Shown here: one piece after another, positions 1 through 8,159 of the stretch | Numbering within the stretch: position 1 is the first letter of the stretch | How the letters are laid out: each line of letters opens with the position of its first letter | Assembly: GCA_014846175.1 (NCBI GenBank) | Contig: RKAV01000066.1 | Location: 1 to 38,171, forward strand | Source: a bacterium | Lineage (GTDB): Bacteria > Bacillota_I > Bacilli_A > RF39 > UBA660 | DNA length: 38,171 nucleotides | Reading direction: 5' to 3' | The notes under the pieces: generated by a model | What the model was told of the DNA's origin: nothing | The model's input: only the letters and a program-made list of their open reading frames with translations | The model's database searches: none | Position numbers and translations under genes: made by a program

Positions 1-158
1 GCTTTTTCTGCATCTTTTAAATCTTTATCACAATCTTTTGCCAGATTCATTGCTTCTGTAAAACTTTTTATTGCATCATCTAAAGCAATATCACCGTTCT
101 CTAAAGATTTAACAAGTACTTCTAACTCACTCATTTTTTCTTCAAATTTCTTTTCCAT
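1..158 (-). CDS. xseB: Exodeoxyribonuclease VII small subunit, C-terminus cut by window edge
   Basis: The reverse strand reads MEKKFEEKMSELEVLVKSLE and continues open for 52 codons to the window edge. The acidic helical start with SELE..V..LE..D..LD.A is the hallmark of the small subunit of exonuclease VII, which binds XseA and is normally 70-80 residues, so about a third is missing beyond position 1. AGGTG lies just upstream of the ATG at 158. The gene begins 11 bases after the xseA stop, so the two subunits are cotranscribed and probably translationally linked. Confidence 0.88.
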   Translation of the reverse strand, partial: MEKKFEEKMSELEVLVKSLENGDIALDDAIKSFTEAMNLAKDCDKDLKDAEK

Positions 159-169
159 CTTTTCACCTC

Positions 170-1423
170 TTATACAACAGTAGCATTAATACTGCCATCT
201 TTTAATTCTATTTCTATCTTATCGTTACTCTTTAAATCTTTAACACTTCCAATAGTTTTATTATTATGTTTAATAATACTATAACCTCTATCTAGTGTTT
301 TTAAAGGACTAAGAGCATCTAATTTATTGATTAATAAAAGATAATTATGTTTTTTCTTATCAAGAATAACTTGTGGTTCATTAAAACATCTTTTAGTTAG
401 TACTAAATTTAATCTAGCTTTCTTTCTGTCTAATAAGTTTTTATAACTAGTAACTAATCTATCCTCTAAATAGTCCAGTTTCATTGTTTTACTAGCATAT
501 AAATCTATTGGATTATTTAGTATATAACTATCTTTTACTTTTAATAATCTTTTCTTTTTTAGTTCTAAAATAGTATTAATATCTTTTACACTACGAAGTT
601 TTAATTGTTCAATATAGTTAATTACATCAGTTCTATTAGGTACAGCTAGTTCTGCTGCTCCTGTAGGTGTTGGTGCTCTAAGGTCTGCTACAAAGTCAGC
701 AATTGTAAAATCAATCTCATGACCTACAGCACTAATAACGGGGATAGAACAATCATATATTGCTCTTGCTACTATCTCTTCATTAAAAGCCCACAAGTCT
801 TCAATAGAACCTCCACCTCTACCAACTATTAGAACATCTAAGTTATAGTTTTCTGCTCTTTTTATTTGTCTTACGATATCTTCTTTAGCATTCTCTCCTT
901 GCACAAGGGCAGGAAATAAAATAACTTCTACTAAAGGAAATCTTCTATTAATAGTAGAAATAATATCTCTTATAGCTGCTCCAGTAGATGCTGTTATTAC
1001 TCCTACTCTTTCTGGTATTCTAGGAATCTTTTTCTTATGACTTTCTAAAAACAATCCTTCATTAGCAAGTTTCTTCTTTAATTGTTCAAATGCTACATAT
1101 AAGTTTCCTACTCCATCCTCAGTCATTTCGTTTACATAGATTTGATATCCACCTGTTGCTTCATAAACTGATATTTTACCTTTAACTAGTATCTTCATTC
1201 CATCTTCCGGAGTAAACTTAACACTCCTTGCACTAGATGCAAACATAACAGCATTAATCCTACTACCCTCATCTTTTATGGTAAAATAAAAGTGTCCTCT
1301 AGTATGAGCTTTAAAATTAGATATTTCTCCTTTTAAATACACTTCTTGTAAATTAATATCATTATCTATTTTATATTTAATATATTTAGTTAGCTGACTA
1401 ACAGTTAAATACTCATTCTGCAT
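170..1423 (-). CDS. xseA: Exodeoxyribonuclease VII large subunit
   Basis: This is the catalytic subunit of exonuclease VII, which degrades single-stranded DNA to oligonucleotides in repair and recombination. Residues about 5-100 form the OB-fold domain (YLKGEISNFK, GHFYFTIKDE). The catalytic region carries VGVITASTGAA, VGRGGGSIEDLWAFNEE, AVGHEIDFTIAD and RAPTPTGAAELA, all family signatures; a long charged helical C-terminal part follows. I start at the ATG at 1423 (MQNEYLTV). An in-frame ATG five codons upstream, at 1438, reads MKRIK, but those codons are themselves the AGAGGA ribosome site for 1423. The gene overlaps the end of nusB by 11 bases, giving a nusB-xseA-xseB operon. Confidence 0.96.
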   Translation of the reverse strand: MQNEYLTVSQLTKYIKYKIDNDINLQEVYLKGEISNFKAHTRGHFYFTIKDEGSRINAVMFASSARSVKFTPEDGMKILVKGKISVYEATGGYQIYVNEMTEDGVGNLYVAFEQLKKKLANEGLFLESHKKKIPRIPERVGVITASTGAAIRDIISTINRRFPLVEVILFPALVQGENAKEDIVRQIKRAENYNLDVLIVGRGGGSIEDLWAFNEEIVARAIYDCSIPVISAVGHEIDFTIADFVADLRAPTPTGAAELAVPNRTDVINYIEQLKLRSVKDINTILELKKKRLLKVKDSYILNNPIDLYASKTMKLDYLEDRLVTSYKNLLDRKKARLNLVLTKRCFNEPQVILDKKKHNYLLLINKLDALSPLKTLDRGYSIIKHNNKTIGSVKDLKSNDKIEIELKDGSINATVV

Positions 1424-1826
1424 TTTTATCCTCTTCATGATATATCTTATCTAAAACACCATTTAACATTCTAACAACAGCATCATCACTATACTTCTTA
1501 GCTAAGTTAATAGCTTCATCTATTGCTACTTTATTAGGTGTTTCAGTATAAAGTAGTTCATATATAGCAATTTCAAAGATTGCTTGATCTACCATATTTA
1601 ATCTACCAATTTCCCAATTAATTAAATATTCATTAGCTTTTTTATCTAATTGTTCTTTTTTTAATATTACTTCGTTTACAAGTTCTTTAACAAAGTTTTT
1701 ATTACGTCCTTTAACTTCCATAAACATTTCATCCAAGTCATAACTACTTTTTGCTTTTTCCATTATTGATACTTGATAAAGTATTTTCATAGCTATTTCT
1801 CTTGCTTCACTACGTGTTTCTTCCAT
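1413..1826 (-). CDS. nusB: Transcription antitermination factor NusB
   Basis: The 137-residue protein has the usual NusB length and all-helical pattern: N-terminal SEAREIAMKILYQ, then INWEIGRLNMVDQAIFEIAIYELLY and TPNKVAIDEAINLAKKYSDD, the RNA- and NusE-binding signature. NusB with S10 (NusE) binds boxA RNA and supports antitermination at rRNA operons. GAGGTGAGGTGAG precedes the ATG at 1826. A sigma-A-like promoter lies directly upstream and its stop region overlaps xseA, so it heads the exonuclease VII operon. Confidence 0.95.
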   Translation of the reverse strand: MEETRSEAREIAMKILYQVSIMEKAKSSYDLDEMFMEVKGRNKNFVKELVNEVILKKEQLDKKANEYLINWEIGRLNMVDQAIFEIAIYELLYTETPNKVAIDEAINLAKKYSDDAVVRMLNGVLDKIYHEEDKNAE

Positions 1827-1854
1827 TTAACTCACCTCACCTCACAACAATTTT

Positions 1855-1883
1855 ATTATACTAGTAAAAGATACGATTTACAA
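1855..1883 (-). promoter_or_regulatory. Sigma-A promoter for nusB-xseA-xseB
   Basis: On the minus strand TTGTAA (-35, 1878-1883), a 17-base spacer and TATAAT (-10, 1855-1860) lie about 30 bases before the nusB ATG. The -35 overlaps the stop codon of the upstream gene. Confidence 0.65.
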
Positions 1884-2747
1884 GGACTTATTTTTAATAA
1901 GAATCTTATTAGTTGTTACTAATTCATCAGTCATATACTTACTAAGATATCTATAAAAATCGGTCTCTTCAAAACAAGCATTATTATAAAATAGTTCACT
2001 TGTAGAAAACTTAATTCCTGCTTGAATAATCTTTTCACTAATCATTAAATCTTTCTCTAAATCAATGAACCATTTAACTTTCTTTTCCTCTATCCATATA
2101 GAATCTCCATTCTTATAGTTTTCTTTATTTGATAAAGTAAAGTCATCATCTTTAAAGCATAATGTATTAGCAGTTACTTTAGCATAATTCTTATTTTTGT
2201 ATTGATATACATTTAGTTTTTCTTCCGTAAATGATTCATAACTATTTCTATTTCTTATATAAGATAAATCTGTTTTAACAGGAGTTTTTATATTTAATAT
2301 ATTTCTAACTTCTTCTTTCTTTTTAGTAGATAAACGTAAATCATTAATTATAAAGGCGTTAGTTAATTCATCTTGTAATTCTTTACTTGGTGCATCTTGT
2401 AAAAAAGTTCCAAAATAACCTATTAACATTTTAGCTGTTTCATCTACTATTTGTACTTCATCTTTTAAAGGTGAAAAATTTAAAACTGGTCTTATACCTA
2501 CTCCCTTAGGACAATAAGTACTTTTTATTTTTCCTGTTTCATCCAAATAAGAAACAAAGTATGGTCTATACTCGCCTTGACTTTCTATATTATTTAGAAA
2601 ATATGTCCCTTCATTTTGTTTAGTACTATATCCACCATTTAATATAGCATAATCAGTAATAGTTGCTATACTGCCATACTTTTTTATAGGATATAATTGA
2701 TATTTTTCTATTAACATTTCTTTTGTTGGTATCATTAAGTTTTGCAT
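1878..2747 (-). CDS. Unrecognised protein with C-type-lectin-like RPV motif
   Basis: A 289-residue protein I cannot assign to a named function. The first half looks like the core of a C-type-lectin/sulfatase-modifying-like fold: TDYAILNGGYS, an aromatic middle, then GVGIRPVLNFS at about residues 82-92, ending in the RPV-hydrophobic-N signature also found in the right-edge gene of this window (SFGVRPVINLKA). The second half (about 120-289) is charged and helical with no motif I know. There is no signal peptide. Codon use is native and AT-rich even at the RPV motif. A strong GGAGG precedes the ATG at 2747. It is followed by the nusB promoter and is probably its own unit. Confidence 0.7.
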   Translation of the reverse strand: MQNLMIPTKEMLIEKYQLYPIKKYGSIATITDYAILNGGYSTKQNEGTYFLNNIESQGEYRPYFVSYLDETGKIKSTYCPKGVGIRPVLNFSPLKDEVQIVDETAKMLIGYFGTFLQDAPSKELQDELTNAFIINDLRLSTKKKEEVRNILNIKTPVKTDLSYIRNRNSYESFTEEKLNVYQYKNKNYAKVTANTLCFKDDDFTLSNKENYKNGDSIWIEEKKVKWFIDLEKDLMISEKIIQAGIKFSTSELFYNNACFEETDFYRYLSKYMTDELVTTNKILIKNKSL

Positions 2748-2799
2748 AAAAATTCCTCCAAGAACTATTCTACCAAATTTCTAAGAATAAGTCTGCTTC

Positions 2800-2832
2800 T
2801 AAATAAAAGAAAAGATGATTTTTAGTCATCTT
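2800..2832 (-). terminator. Rho-independent terminator after the SpoIID-like gene
   Basis: The minus strand has AAGATGA, a 7-base loop and TCATCTT (2812-2832), followed by TTCTTTTATTT. It lies just past the stop at 2844 and ends the leftward three-gene spore-type cluster. Confidence 0.75.
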
Positions 2833-2843
2833 AATAGTTAATA

Positions 2844-4190
2844 TTATTTTTGCTTAGAAAGTTCCACAATTCTATACCAAGTGACTGGATCTACTACTCC
2901 ATTTACTGGTAATCCTTCTTGTTTTTGAATAGCTTTTACTGATTGTTCTGTTAAATCATCAAATGTTCCGGTTACTCTAACTCCTGGTGTATTATGAAAT
3001 TTATGACAAATTGTTAATAGAAATCTTTGTAATCTTATTACGTTAATACCTGTCATTCCTTTAGAGATAGTATAACCTGGAAAAAATTCATCTTGGTATA
3101 TTAATAATTCCGATGGAATATTAGAAATTATATTACGATATGCTGTTATAATAGCAACCCAAGTTTTTTGATCAACTTCCCCAGTTTCTTCTAAATTATA
3201 TTTCTTTTGGAAAGCTTTAACCATTTGTTCTGTATTATCACTAAAGTTAAGTCCTGTTTCTAAAAAAGGAATATCTGGATCTATATACGCTATTATACTT
3301 ATCAAATAGTTTAAAGTATCAACTTCATTACCACTATCACCTTTTTTAATAACTGATTTAAAAGCAAGTTCTGCTTCATCTTCAGTTATTCCCTCGGAAT
3401 ATAAATTAGCAACCTGTTTAACTGAATTATAAATATATTTTATTTTATACCATGTCGCTTTATCAACTATTCCTGTTACAGGTAAATTGAATATTTCTTG
3501 AAATTTTTTTACAGATGACTCCATATCTACTGTAAAAAATGGTGTTTCATTAGTTATTAAGGGAAGGGCAGGATAATTTTTTCTTATTCTATTTAACTGG
3601 ATTTTTAAAATTCTTACATAATTTCCAGCTGCTCCTAGTTTAATTGGTACACCTGGATAACTTACAATATTATCGGAAATTGGGGCATTATAAATGAGCT
3701 TAATATTATTACCATAATAATATGATAATATTTCTAACGGATTTAATCCATCTTTAGCAAGTCTTACACTTCCCCACTGTGATAGTCCATTGCAAGTTAC
3801 TGTTTTACCATCACAGTACTGAGCATAAAGTGGTTGAACACTATCGGTTCTTGCAATATAGTTATTAAAAATATCATCTACTATTGTAACTATTGAATCA
3901 TAGAACTGACTATGTTCTTTAAATGTTTGGTCATATTTAGGATTACTTGTTATATCAAAGTCATAGCCTTGAGAAGGATACCATTCATTGTAAACTCGGT
4001 TTAGAGCAAAAGATATTTGGGCTAGTACATTAGCTTTTATCGCATCAGTTGGCCAAGTTGGATATATTTCATTAGAAGCAACGTTTTTAATGTATTCAGC
4101 AAAAGGAACAGTTATATTTTTAGCCTTCTCACTGGGAGAACCTAAATGAACAGTAATAGTTTCAGGTATTACCGGCGTATTAATTTCCAT
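2844..4190 (-). CDS. SpoIID-domain protein with three peptidoglycan-binding repeats (SleC-like)
   Basis: Residues about 25-160 match the SpoIID/LytB fold. The segment KNVASNEIYPTWP places a Glu (E41) where SpoIID has its catalytic acid, and CNGLSQWGSVRLAKDGLNP..LSYYYG (about 133-160) is the C-terminal SpoIID signature typical of clostridial spore cortex proteins. Three peptidoglycan-binding-1 repeats follow at about 186-250, 284-348 and 378-442, each with a V..FQ....L..TG.VD..TW pattern. This arrangement resembles SleC-type cortex-lytic enzymes, where the SpoIID part acts as lytic transglycosylase. There is no signal peptide, as expected for a protein made inside the mother cell. Its start overlaps the preceding small gene by 11 bases. 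The exact role is inferred. Confidence 0.82.
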   Translation of the reverse strand: MEINTPVIPETITVHLGSPSEKAKNITVPFAEYIKNVASNEIYPTWPTDAIKANVLAQISFALNRVYNEWYPSQGYDFDITSNPKYDQTFKEHSQFYDSIVTIVDDIFNNYIARTDSVQPLYAQYCDGKTVTCNGLSQWGSVRLAKDGLNPLEILSYYYGNNIKLIYNAPISDNIVSYPGVPIKLGAAGNYVRILKIQLNRIRKNYPALPLITNETPFFTVDMESSVKKFQEIFNLPVTGIVDKATWYKIKYIYNSVKQVANLYSEGITEDEAELAFKSVIKKGDSGNEVDTLNYLISIIAYIDPDIPFLETGLNFSDNTEQMVKAFQKKYNLEETGEVDQKTWVAIITAYRNIISNIPSELLIYQDEFFPGYTISKGMTGINVIRLQRFLLTICHKFHNTPGVRVTGTFDDLTEQSVKAIQKQEGLPVNGVVDPVTWYRIVELSKQK

Positions 4191-4602
4191 TTATTGTTTC
4201 ACCCTTGTCTGCGATTGGTATCATTTTAATATATTGTAGTACTTTAACATCTCCAATCATATTTATTATGTACTGTTTAACACAATCATAATTAGCTTTC
4301 ATTGCCGTTAACCTATATGAAGTAGTAGATGATGTTTGGAAACTATTATCATCATAACCACTAGTTGGAGCTGGTAGTGTTATATTATCAATAATTCCAC
4401 TAGAATCAGTATATCCTCTAAAGAATAAGACGTTATTACCCCCGATTTCTTTAGTAATAATAATTTCAGCATCCTCAATAGGAATAGCTTGATAAGCAGT
4501 AAAAGCCATCACCTTTAAGCTTCCTTGTTCAGGATTAACCACAGCAAAAGCTTTATACTCTTCCGTTTTTGAAAATTCTTCATAAGAAATAAGTGTTGCC
4601 AT
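4180..4602 (-). CDS. Small beta-rich protein, possibly a split SleC N-terminal region
   Basis: The 140-residue protein contains LKVMAFTAYQAIPIEDAEIIITKE followed by a turn-rich stretch with DSSGIIDNITLPAP. That is the pattern of carboxypeptidase-regulatory-like or Ig-like beta domains and resembles, from memory, the N-terminal region of clostridial SleC. It lies between the five-LysM gene (sharing one base, stop/start TTAATG) and the SpoIID gene (11-base overlap), so the three are one translationally coupled unit. I infer that it partners with the SpoIID protein. No catalytic residues are evident. Confidence 0.65.
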   Translation of the reverse strand: MATLISYEEFSKTEEYKAFAVVNPEQGSLKVMAFTAYQAIPIEDAEIIITKEIGGNNVLFFRGYTDSSGIIDNITLPAPTSGYDDNSFQTSSTTSYRLTAMKANYDCVKQYIINMIGDVKVLQYIKMIPIADKGETINGN

Positions 4603-5438
4603 TAACTAACCTCCTTTATTTTTAATTGTTGACCTATAAAAAGATTATTACTAGTCAAATTATTTAATGATTTAATATTATCAACACTTGTATTATATTT
4701 TTTAGCAATAGTATATAAACTATCACCTCTTTGGACTGTATACATTATATATTGTGGTTCAGCATAACCAGTACCAATACATTCTTCCTCAGGATTAATT
4801 GGTTCATCGCCTGTACTACTTTTAATCATTAGTTGCTCTCCAATTGCAAGATTATTACTAGTAAGGTTATTTAACGATTTAATCTCATCTACTGTAATAC
4901 CAAACTTTTTAGCAATTGAATATAAGCTATCACCTTTTTGAACTGTATACATTGCTATTTCTTCTACCTTATCTTGCGTTGGTAGTTTTAATACTTGTCC
5001 AATACTAAGCATATTACTAGTTAAATTATTAATTTTTTTAAGCTCATCTAATGTTATATTATTTTTATTAGCAATAGAATATAAACTATCTCCTTTCTTT
5101 ACTACATAATCTTTATAAGTAGTTGGTGTAGATGTAGCATTATCATCAATAGCAATTATTAACTGTTGTCCTACTGTTAAGTTATTACTAGTTAAATTAT
5201 TAAGTCTTGTTATATCTTTAACTGTAGTATTATATCTTTTAGCAATTGAATATAAGCTATCACCTTTCTTTACTACATAATCAATAGTAGTAACAGTAGA
5301 AGGAATCTTTAATATCTCTCCTTTAGTGATAGTATTACTAGTTAAGTTATTAATTCTTTTAAGTTCATCTACTGATACTCCAAACTGTTTACTAATTCCA
5401 TATAAGGTATCGCCACTTTGAACTGTATATGTTTGCAT
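4602..5438 (-). CDS. Five-LysM-repeat protein, spore coat/cortex type
   Basis: Five LysM modules lie at about residues 2-46, 52-96, 108-153, 163-207 and 231-275. Each has Y.V..GDSLYSIA, then N.LTSN and a closing IGQ.LKI-like strand. LysM binds peptidoglycan or chitin-like glycans. The modules are joined by short acidic or Thr/Ser linkers and nothing else is present: no signal peptide, no catalytic domain. This resembles SafA-type spore proteins. GAGGTGAG precedes the ATG at 5438. It is the first gene of the three-gene cluster ending at 2844. The repeats are similar at DNA level too, so copy number may vary. Confidence 0.85.
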   Translation of the reverse strand: MQTYTVQSGDTLYGISKQFGVSVDELKRINNLTSNTITKGEILKIPSTVTTIDYVVKKGDSLYSIAKRYNTTVKDITRLNNLTSNNLTVGQQLIIAIDDNATSTPTTYKDYVVKKGDSLYSIANKNNITLDELKKINNLTSNMLSIGQVLKLPTQDKVEEIAMYTVQKGDSLYSIAKKFGITVDEIKSLNNLTSNNLAIGEQLMIKSSTGDEPINPEEECIGTGYAEPQYIMYTVQRGDSLYTIAKKYNTSVDNIKSLNNLTSNNLFIGQQLKIKEVS

Positions 5439-5466
5439 ATCTCACCTCAATTAAATATATGCAAAA

Positions 5467-5503
5467 AGAAAAAAAGCATACTAGAATTAATCTAATTACG
5501 CTT
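5467..5503 (-). terminator. Terminator after the gltX-linked unit
   Basis: The minus strand forms a stem of AAGCGTA plus TTAGA against TCTAG plus TATGCTT with one bulged A, followed by a run of seven T. It lies immediately downstream of the stop at 5509 and separates the gltX unit from the LysM cluster. Confidence 0.75.
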
Positions 5504-5508
5504 ATTTA

Positions 5509-6279
5509 TTAAACATATTCAATATTATTTTCTATTCTTAAACCAGGTAGTTTCTTAACTAATGTCTTGTTAATAATATTATCAATAGTAGCAGGGGTTT
5601 GCTTAGAAACAATAAATTCTTCATCAGTTAGTCCATATTCTTCAAATAACAAATCATGATACTTTTTAGTTATACCAATCTTCTTTTTTTTATAATCAGT
5701 TAATTCTTTTTTACTATCTAGTCTTGTAAATAATTTTTCATACTCACTTACTTCTTTTATATAGTCAATGTTCCATCTAGTAGCTGGACAACCAAAAAGT
5801 TCTAAATCACTATGATAAGGATTTTTCTTATCATATAATTGTTCTAGTTTAGTCATAACTAATTCTAATTGTTCTTTTCTTACTTTCTTATCATATACTG
5901 TTTGAAATAATTTTAATGCCCCATTTTCGTAATTATAATCAAGTATTCTAATAGCAGGATTACCAATGTCTTTATAAGCCATTAATCCTGATATTCTATC
6001 TTTATTATCAAATATTTTAAGTTCTTGTTCATTATTTAGTAATTCTAATGTCCTATTATATATATTATAAGCAACTATATTTTTATATAAATCAAGATTT
6101 TGTAGTATTTCTCTATCTTCAATGTCTATAATATCTTTAACAGCAGAAAATTCAAGTTCAACTAGCTGATTTAAATAATCAATTACTCTTGGATTTAATA
6201 TTCTTTTATACCTATTTAATGATTCTTTTAATTCCTCTTTACTACTTATTTTTTTATAAGTTATATTACCTAGTCTCAT
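5509..6279 (-). CDS. Unrecognised cytoplasmic protein downstream of gltX
   Basis: A 256-residue, highly charged protein with predicted helices throughout, no membrane segment and no signal peptide. I see no motif that assigns a function. The only Cys is in ELFGCPATRWNIDYI (about 173-187), the most conserved-looking stretch. TAAGGA precedes the ATG at 6279. It starts 12 bases after the gltX stop and is followed by a terminator, so it is the last gene of a gltX transcript. A link to tRNA charging is possible from position alone. Confidence 0.6.
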   Translation of the reverse strand: MRLGNITYKKISSKEELKESLNRYKRILNPRVIDYLNQLVELEFSAVKDIIDIEDREILQNLDLYKNIVAYNIYNRTLELLNNEQELKIFDNKDRISGLMAYKDIGNPAIRILDYNYENGALKLFQTVYDKKVRKEQLELVMTKLEQLYDKKNPYHSDLELFGCPATRWNIDYIKEVSEYEKLFTRLDSKKELTDYKKKKIGITKKYHDLLFEEYGLTDEEFIVSKQTPATIDNIINKTLVKKLPGLRIENNIEYV

Positions 6280-6291
6280 TTAATCGCATCC

Positions 6292-7935
6292 TTAATGTAA
6301 ATTATTTTTATATGCTTCTAATCTATTTTTAAATTCATCTATCCCTATTATTCTTAATAAATCATATAAATTAGGTGTCTTATTACGACCAGTTAGAATA
6401 TGTCTAATCATTTCACAAACACTACCAATATGTCCTTTATATAATGTCTCATCTTCTTTATACATCTTTACAGATGGTGCATAATTATTTTCTTCAGCTA
6501 ATTTTTGAATCTTTTGATACCATTCATCTTGGCTATCGTTACTATTATATACTTCTATATATTTAGTTAAAATATCATAATCTACTGTTTCTTCAATAAC
6601 TTCACTATAGCTTGTTTTTAAATCATTATAAAATATTTCATTATATAAATAACTTGATTCAGTTTTAACATCTTTTAATACTGCTATATCTTTACGTGGT
6701 CTTTTTCCATCTCTTTCGATATTTAAAAATGCTATTACTTTATCTTTATAAGTAGTTAAAAGTTTAGCAAAGTCATTATCATATTCTAAAGAGTATTCTA
6801 ATACCTGATTATATAATTCATCTGCTGTTAATCTTGAAAAGTAAGTTCTTGAAATATTATTTAACTTCTCCATATCAAATAGTGTTCCACCTGTAGGCAT
6901 CTTCTTAAAGCTAAAAGTAAAGTCTTCAATACTCTTATCTTTATTTTGTAAATACCACTCTTCAAAGTTAGTATTAGCTAGTGTTGCAAGATACAAACGA
7001 ACAGCATCTACTGGAATACCTGCTTCTTTATAATAACTAACTGAAAACTCTGGATCTTTTCTTTTACTTAGTTTTCTAATCTTACCATCTTCCTTTTTAG
7101 TAAGGGGAGCAATATGAGCATACTTACAAGGTTTAAATCCTAATAACTTACAAAGTTGTAAGTGTTTTGGGAAACTTGGAACCCATTCGTCTCCTCTAAC
7201 AACATGAGTGGTCTTCATTAAGTGGTCATCTACTACATGGGCAAAATGATAAGTTGGAATACCATCTTTTTTTAGTATTACTTCATCTATTATATTTTCT
7301 GGTAAAACAATATCACCTTTAATCATATCATGTAATATAATTTCGTTATGCATGTCACCTGGTGACTTCATTCTGATAACATAACTATCGCCATTATCTA
7401 GATGTTTTTTTACTTCTTCTAGTGATAAATCACGGTCTACAGCATAAGCCCCATAAATACCAATGGCTTCTTTTCTTAACTCTTGTCCTTCTCTTATTTC
7501 ACTTATTTCTTCTTCACTCATAAAACATGGATAAGCTTTTCCTTCACTTATTAATTTCTTAGCATAAGCTTGATAAATATCTTTTCTCTCACTTTGCTTA
7601 TAAGGTCCATAATCTCCCCCATAAGAAAACCCTTCTGTTGGATATATTTTAAAATGCTTTAGAGAAGAAAGAATCAAGTCAGTTGCTCCTTCTACTTCTC
7701 TTTTACTATCAGTATCTTCTATTCTTAAATAAAATACTCCATCACTTTGTCTAGCAAGCTCACTACTAATAAATGCTCCATATAAATTTCCTACATGCAT
7801 AAATCCAGTAGGACTAGGACCAAATCTTGTAACAAATGCTCCTTCTTTTAGTTCTCTAGCTTTATATTTTTCTTCTATTTCTTCTACTGTTAATGGTAGA
7901 TTAGGAAATAATAAATTAGCTAATTCTTCATACAT
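6292..7935 (-). CDS. gltX: Glutamyl-tRNA synthetase, probably non-discriminating
   Basis: This is a class I synthetase. The HIGH-type motif is FGPSPTGFMHVGNLYGA near residue 40-56, the KMSKS-type motif is IRKLSKRKDPEFSV, and VRGDEWVPSFPKHL and HVVDDH are also present. At 547 residues it is longer than the usual 460-490 form but like the longer version common in Bacillota. I start at the ATG at 7935, because GAGGAG lies 8 bases before it; a GTG three codons upstream (7944) sits against that ribosome site. The window encodes GatCAB, so the enzyme probably charges both tRNA-Glu and tRNA-Gln. No T-box was found upstream. Confidence 0.95.
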   Translation of the reverse strand: MYEELANLLFPNLPLTVEEIEEKYKARELKEGAFVTRFGPSPTGFMHVGNLYGAFISSELARQSDGVFYLRIEDTDSKREVEGATDLILSSLKHFKIYPTEGFSYGGDYGPYKQSERKDIYQAYAKKLISEGKAYPCFMSEEEISEIREGQELRKEAIGIYGAYAVDRDLSLEEVKKHLDNGDSYVIRMKSPGDMHNEIILHDMIKGDIVLPENIIDEVILKKDGIPTYHFAHVVDDHLMKTTHVVRGDEWVPSFPKHLQLCKLLGFKPCKYAHIAPLTKKEDGKIRKLSKRKDPEFSVSYYKEAGIPVDAVRLYLATLANTNFEEWYLQNKDKSIEDFTFSFKKMPTGGTLFDMEKLNNISRTYFSRLTADELYNQVLEYSLEYDNDFAKLLTTYKDKVIAFLNIERDGKRPRKDIAVLKDVKTESSYLYNEIFYNDLKTSYSEVIEETVDYDILTKYIEVYNSNDSQDEWYQKIQKLAEENNYAPSVKMYKEDETLYKGHIGSVCEMIRHILTGRNKTPNLYDLLRIIGIDEFKNRLEAYKNNLH

Positions 7936-8046
7936 ATCAATCACTCCTCATATTTCAGTAATATTTTCCCATATTTATATAATAAAGTCAAACTTATAAA
8001 AGCAAATAAGGGGTAAAAAAGGTGTAAAATCTTTTTTACATATTAA

Positions 8047-8067
8047 AACCCTTATAAAATAAGGGTT
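8047..8067 (-). terminator. Hairpin after tRNA-Gln, possible terminator
   Basis: AACCCTTAT, a 3-base loop and ATAAGGGTT form a perfect 9-bp stem about 10 bases past the tRNA 3' end on the minus strand. Only TTAATATG follows, so the U-tract is poor. It may end or process the tRNA transcript. A second A/T-only hairpin lies nearer gltX (about 8012-8037). Confidence 0.45.
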
Positions 8068-8077
8068 AAATTCTTAT

Positions 8078-8152
8078 TGGCTGCCCCAGTTAGATTCGAA
8101 CTAACGCATCGTGCGGTCAGAGCGCACTGCCTTACCGCTTGGCTATGGGGCA
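8078..8152 (-). tRNA. tRNA-Gln (anticodon CUG)
   Basis: The minus strand folds as a full cloverleaf. The acceptor is TGCCCCA/TGGGGCA with a U1-A72 pair typical of tRNA-Gln. The D arm is AGCCAAGCGGTAAGGC, the anticodon stem GTGCG/CGCAC with loop CTCTGAC (anticodon CTG), and the T arm GTTAG-TTCGAAT-CTAAC. The discriminator is G73 and CCA is encoded. It reads CAG codons only, so a UUG partner must exist elsewhere. It lies next to gltX, whose product probably charges it with Glu before amidation by GatCAB. Confidence 0.95.
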
Positions 8153-8159
8153 AACTCAC

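Noticed and set aside
5439..5466. Sporulation sigma-E/K type promoter before the LysM gene
   Set aside because: GCATATAT at a suitable place resembles a -10 but the -35 is not convincing, so it is not listed as a feature.
8012..8037. Inverted repeat GTAAAAAAG/CTTTTTTAC before gltX
   Set aside because: It consists almost only of A/T runs, which arise easily by chance in this composition, and no clear role follows.
7936..8046. T-box or strong promoter before gltX
   Set aside because: No T-box sequence is present. TTGACT with a 17-base spacer is followed only by a poor -10 (GAAAAT).
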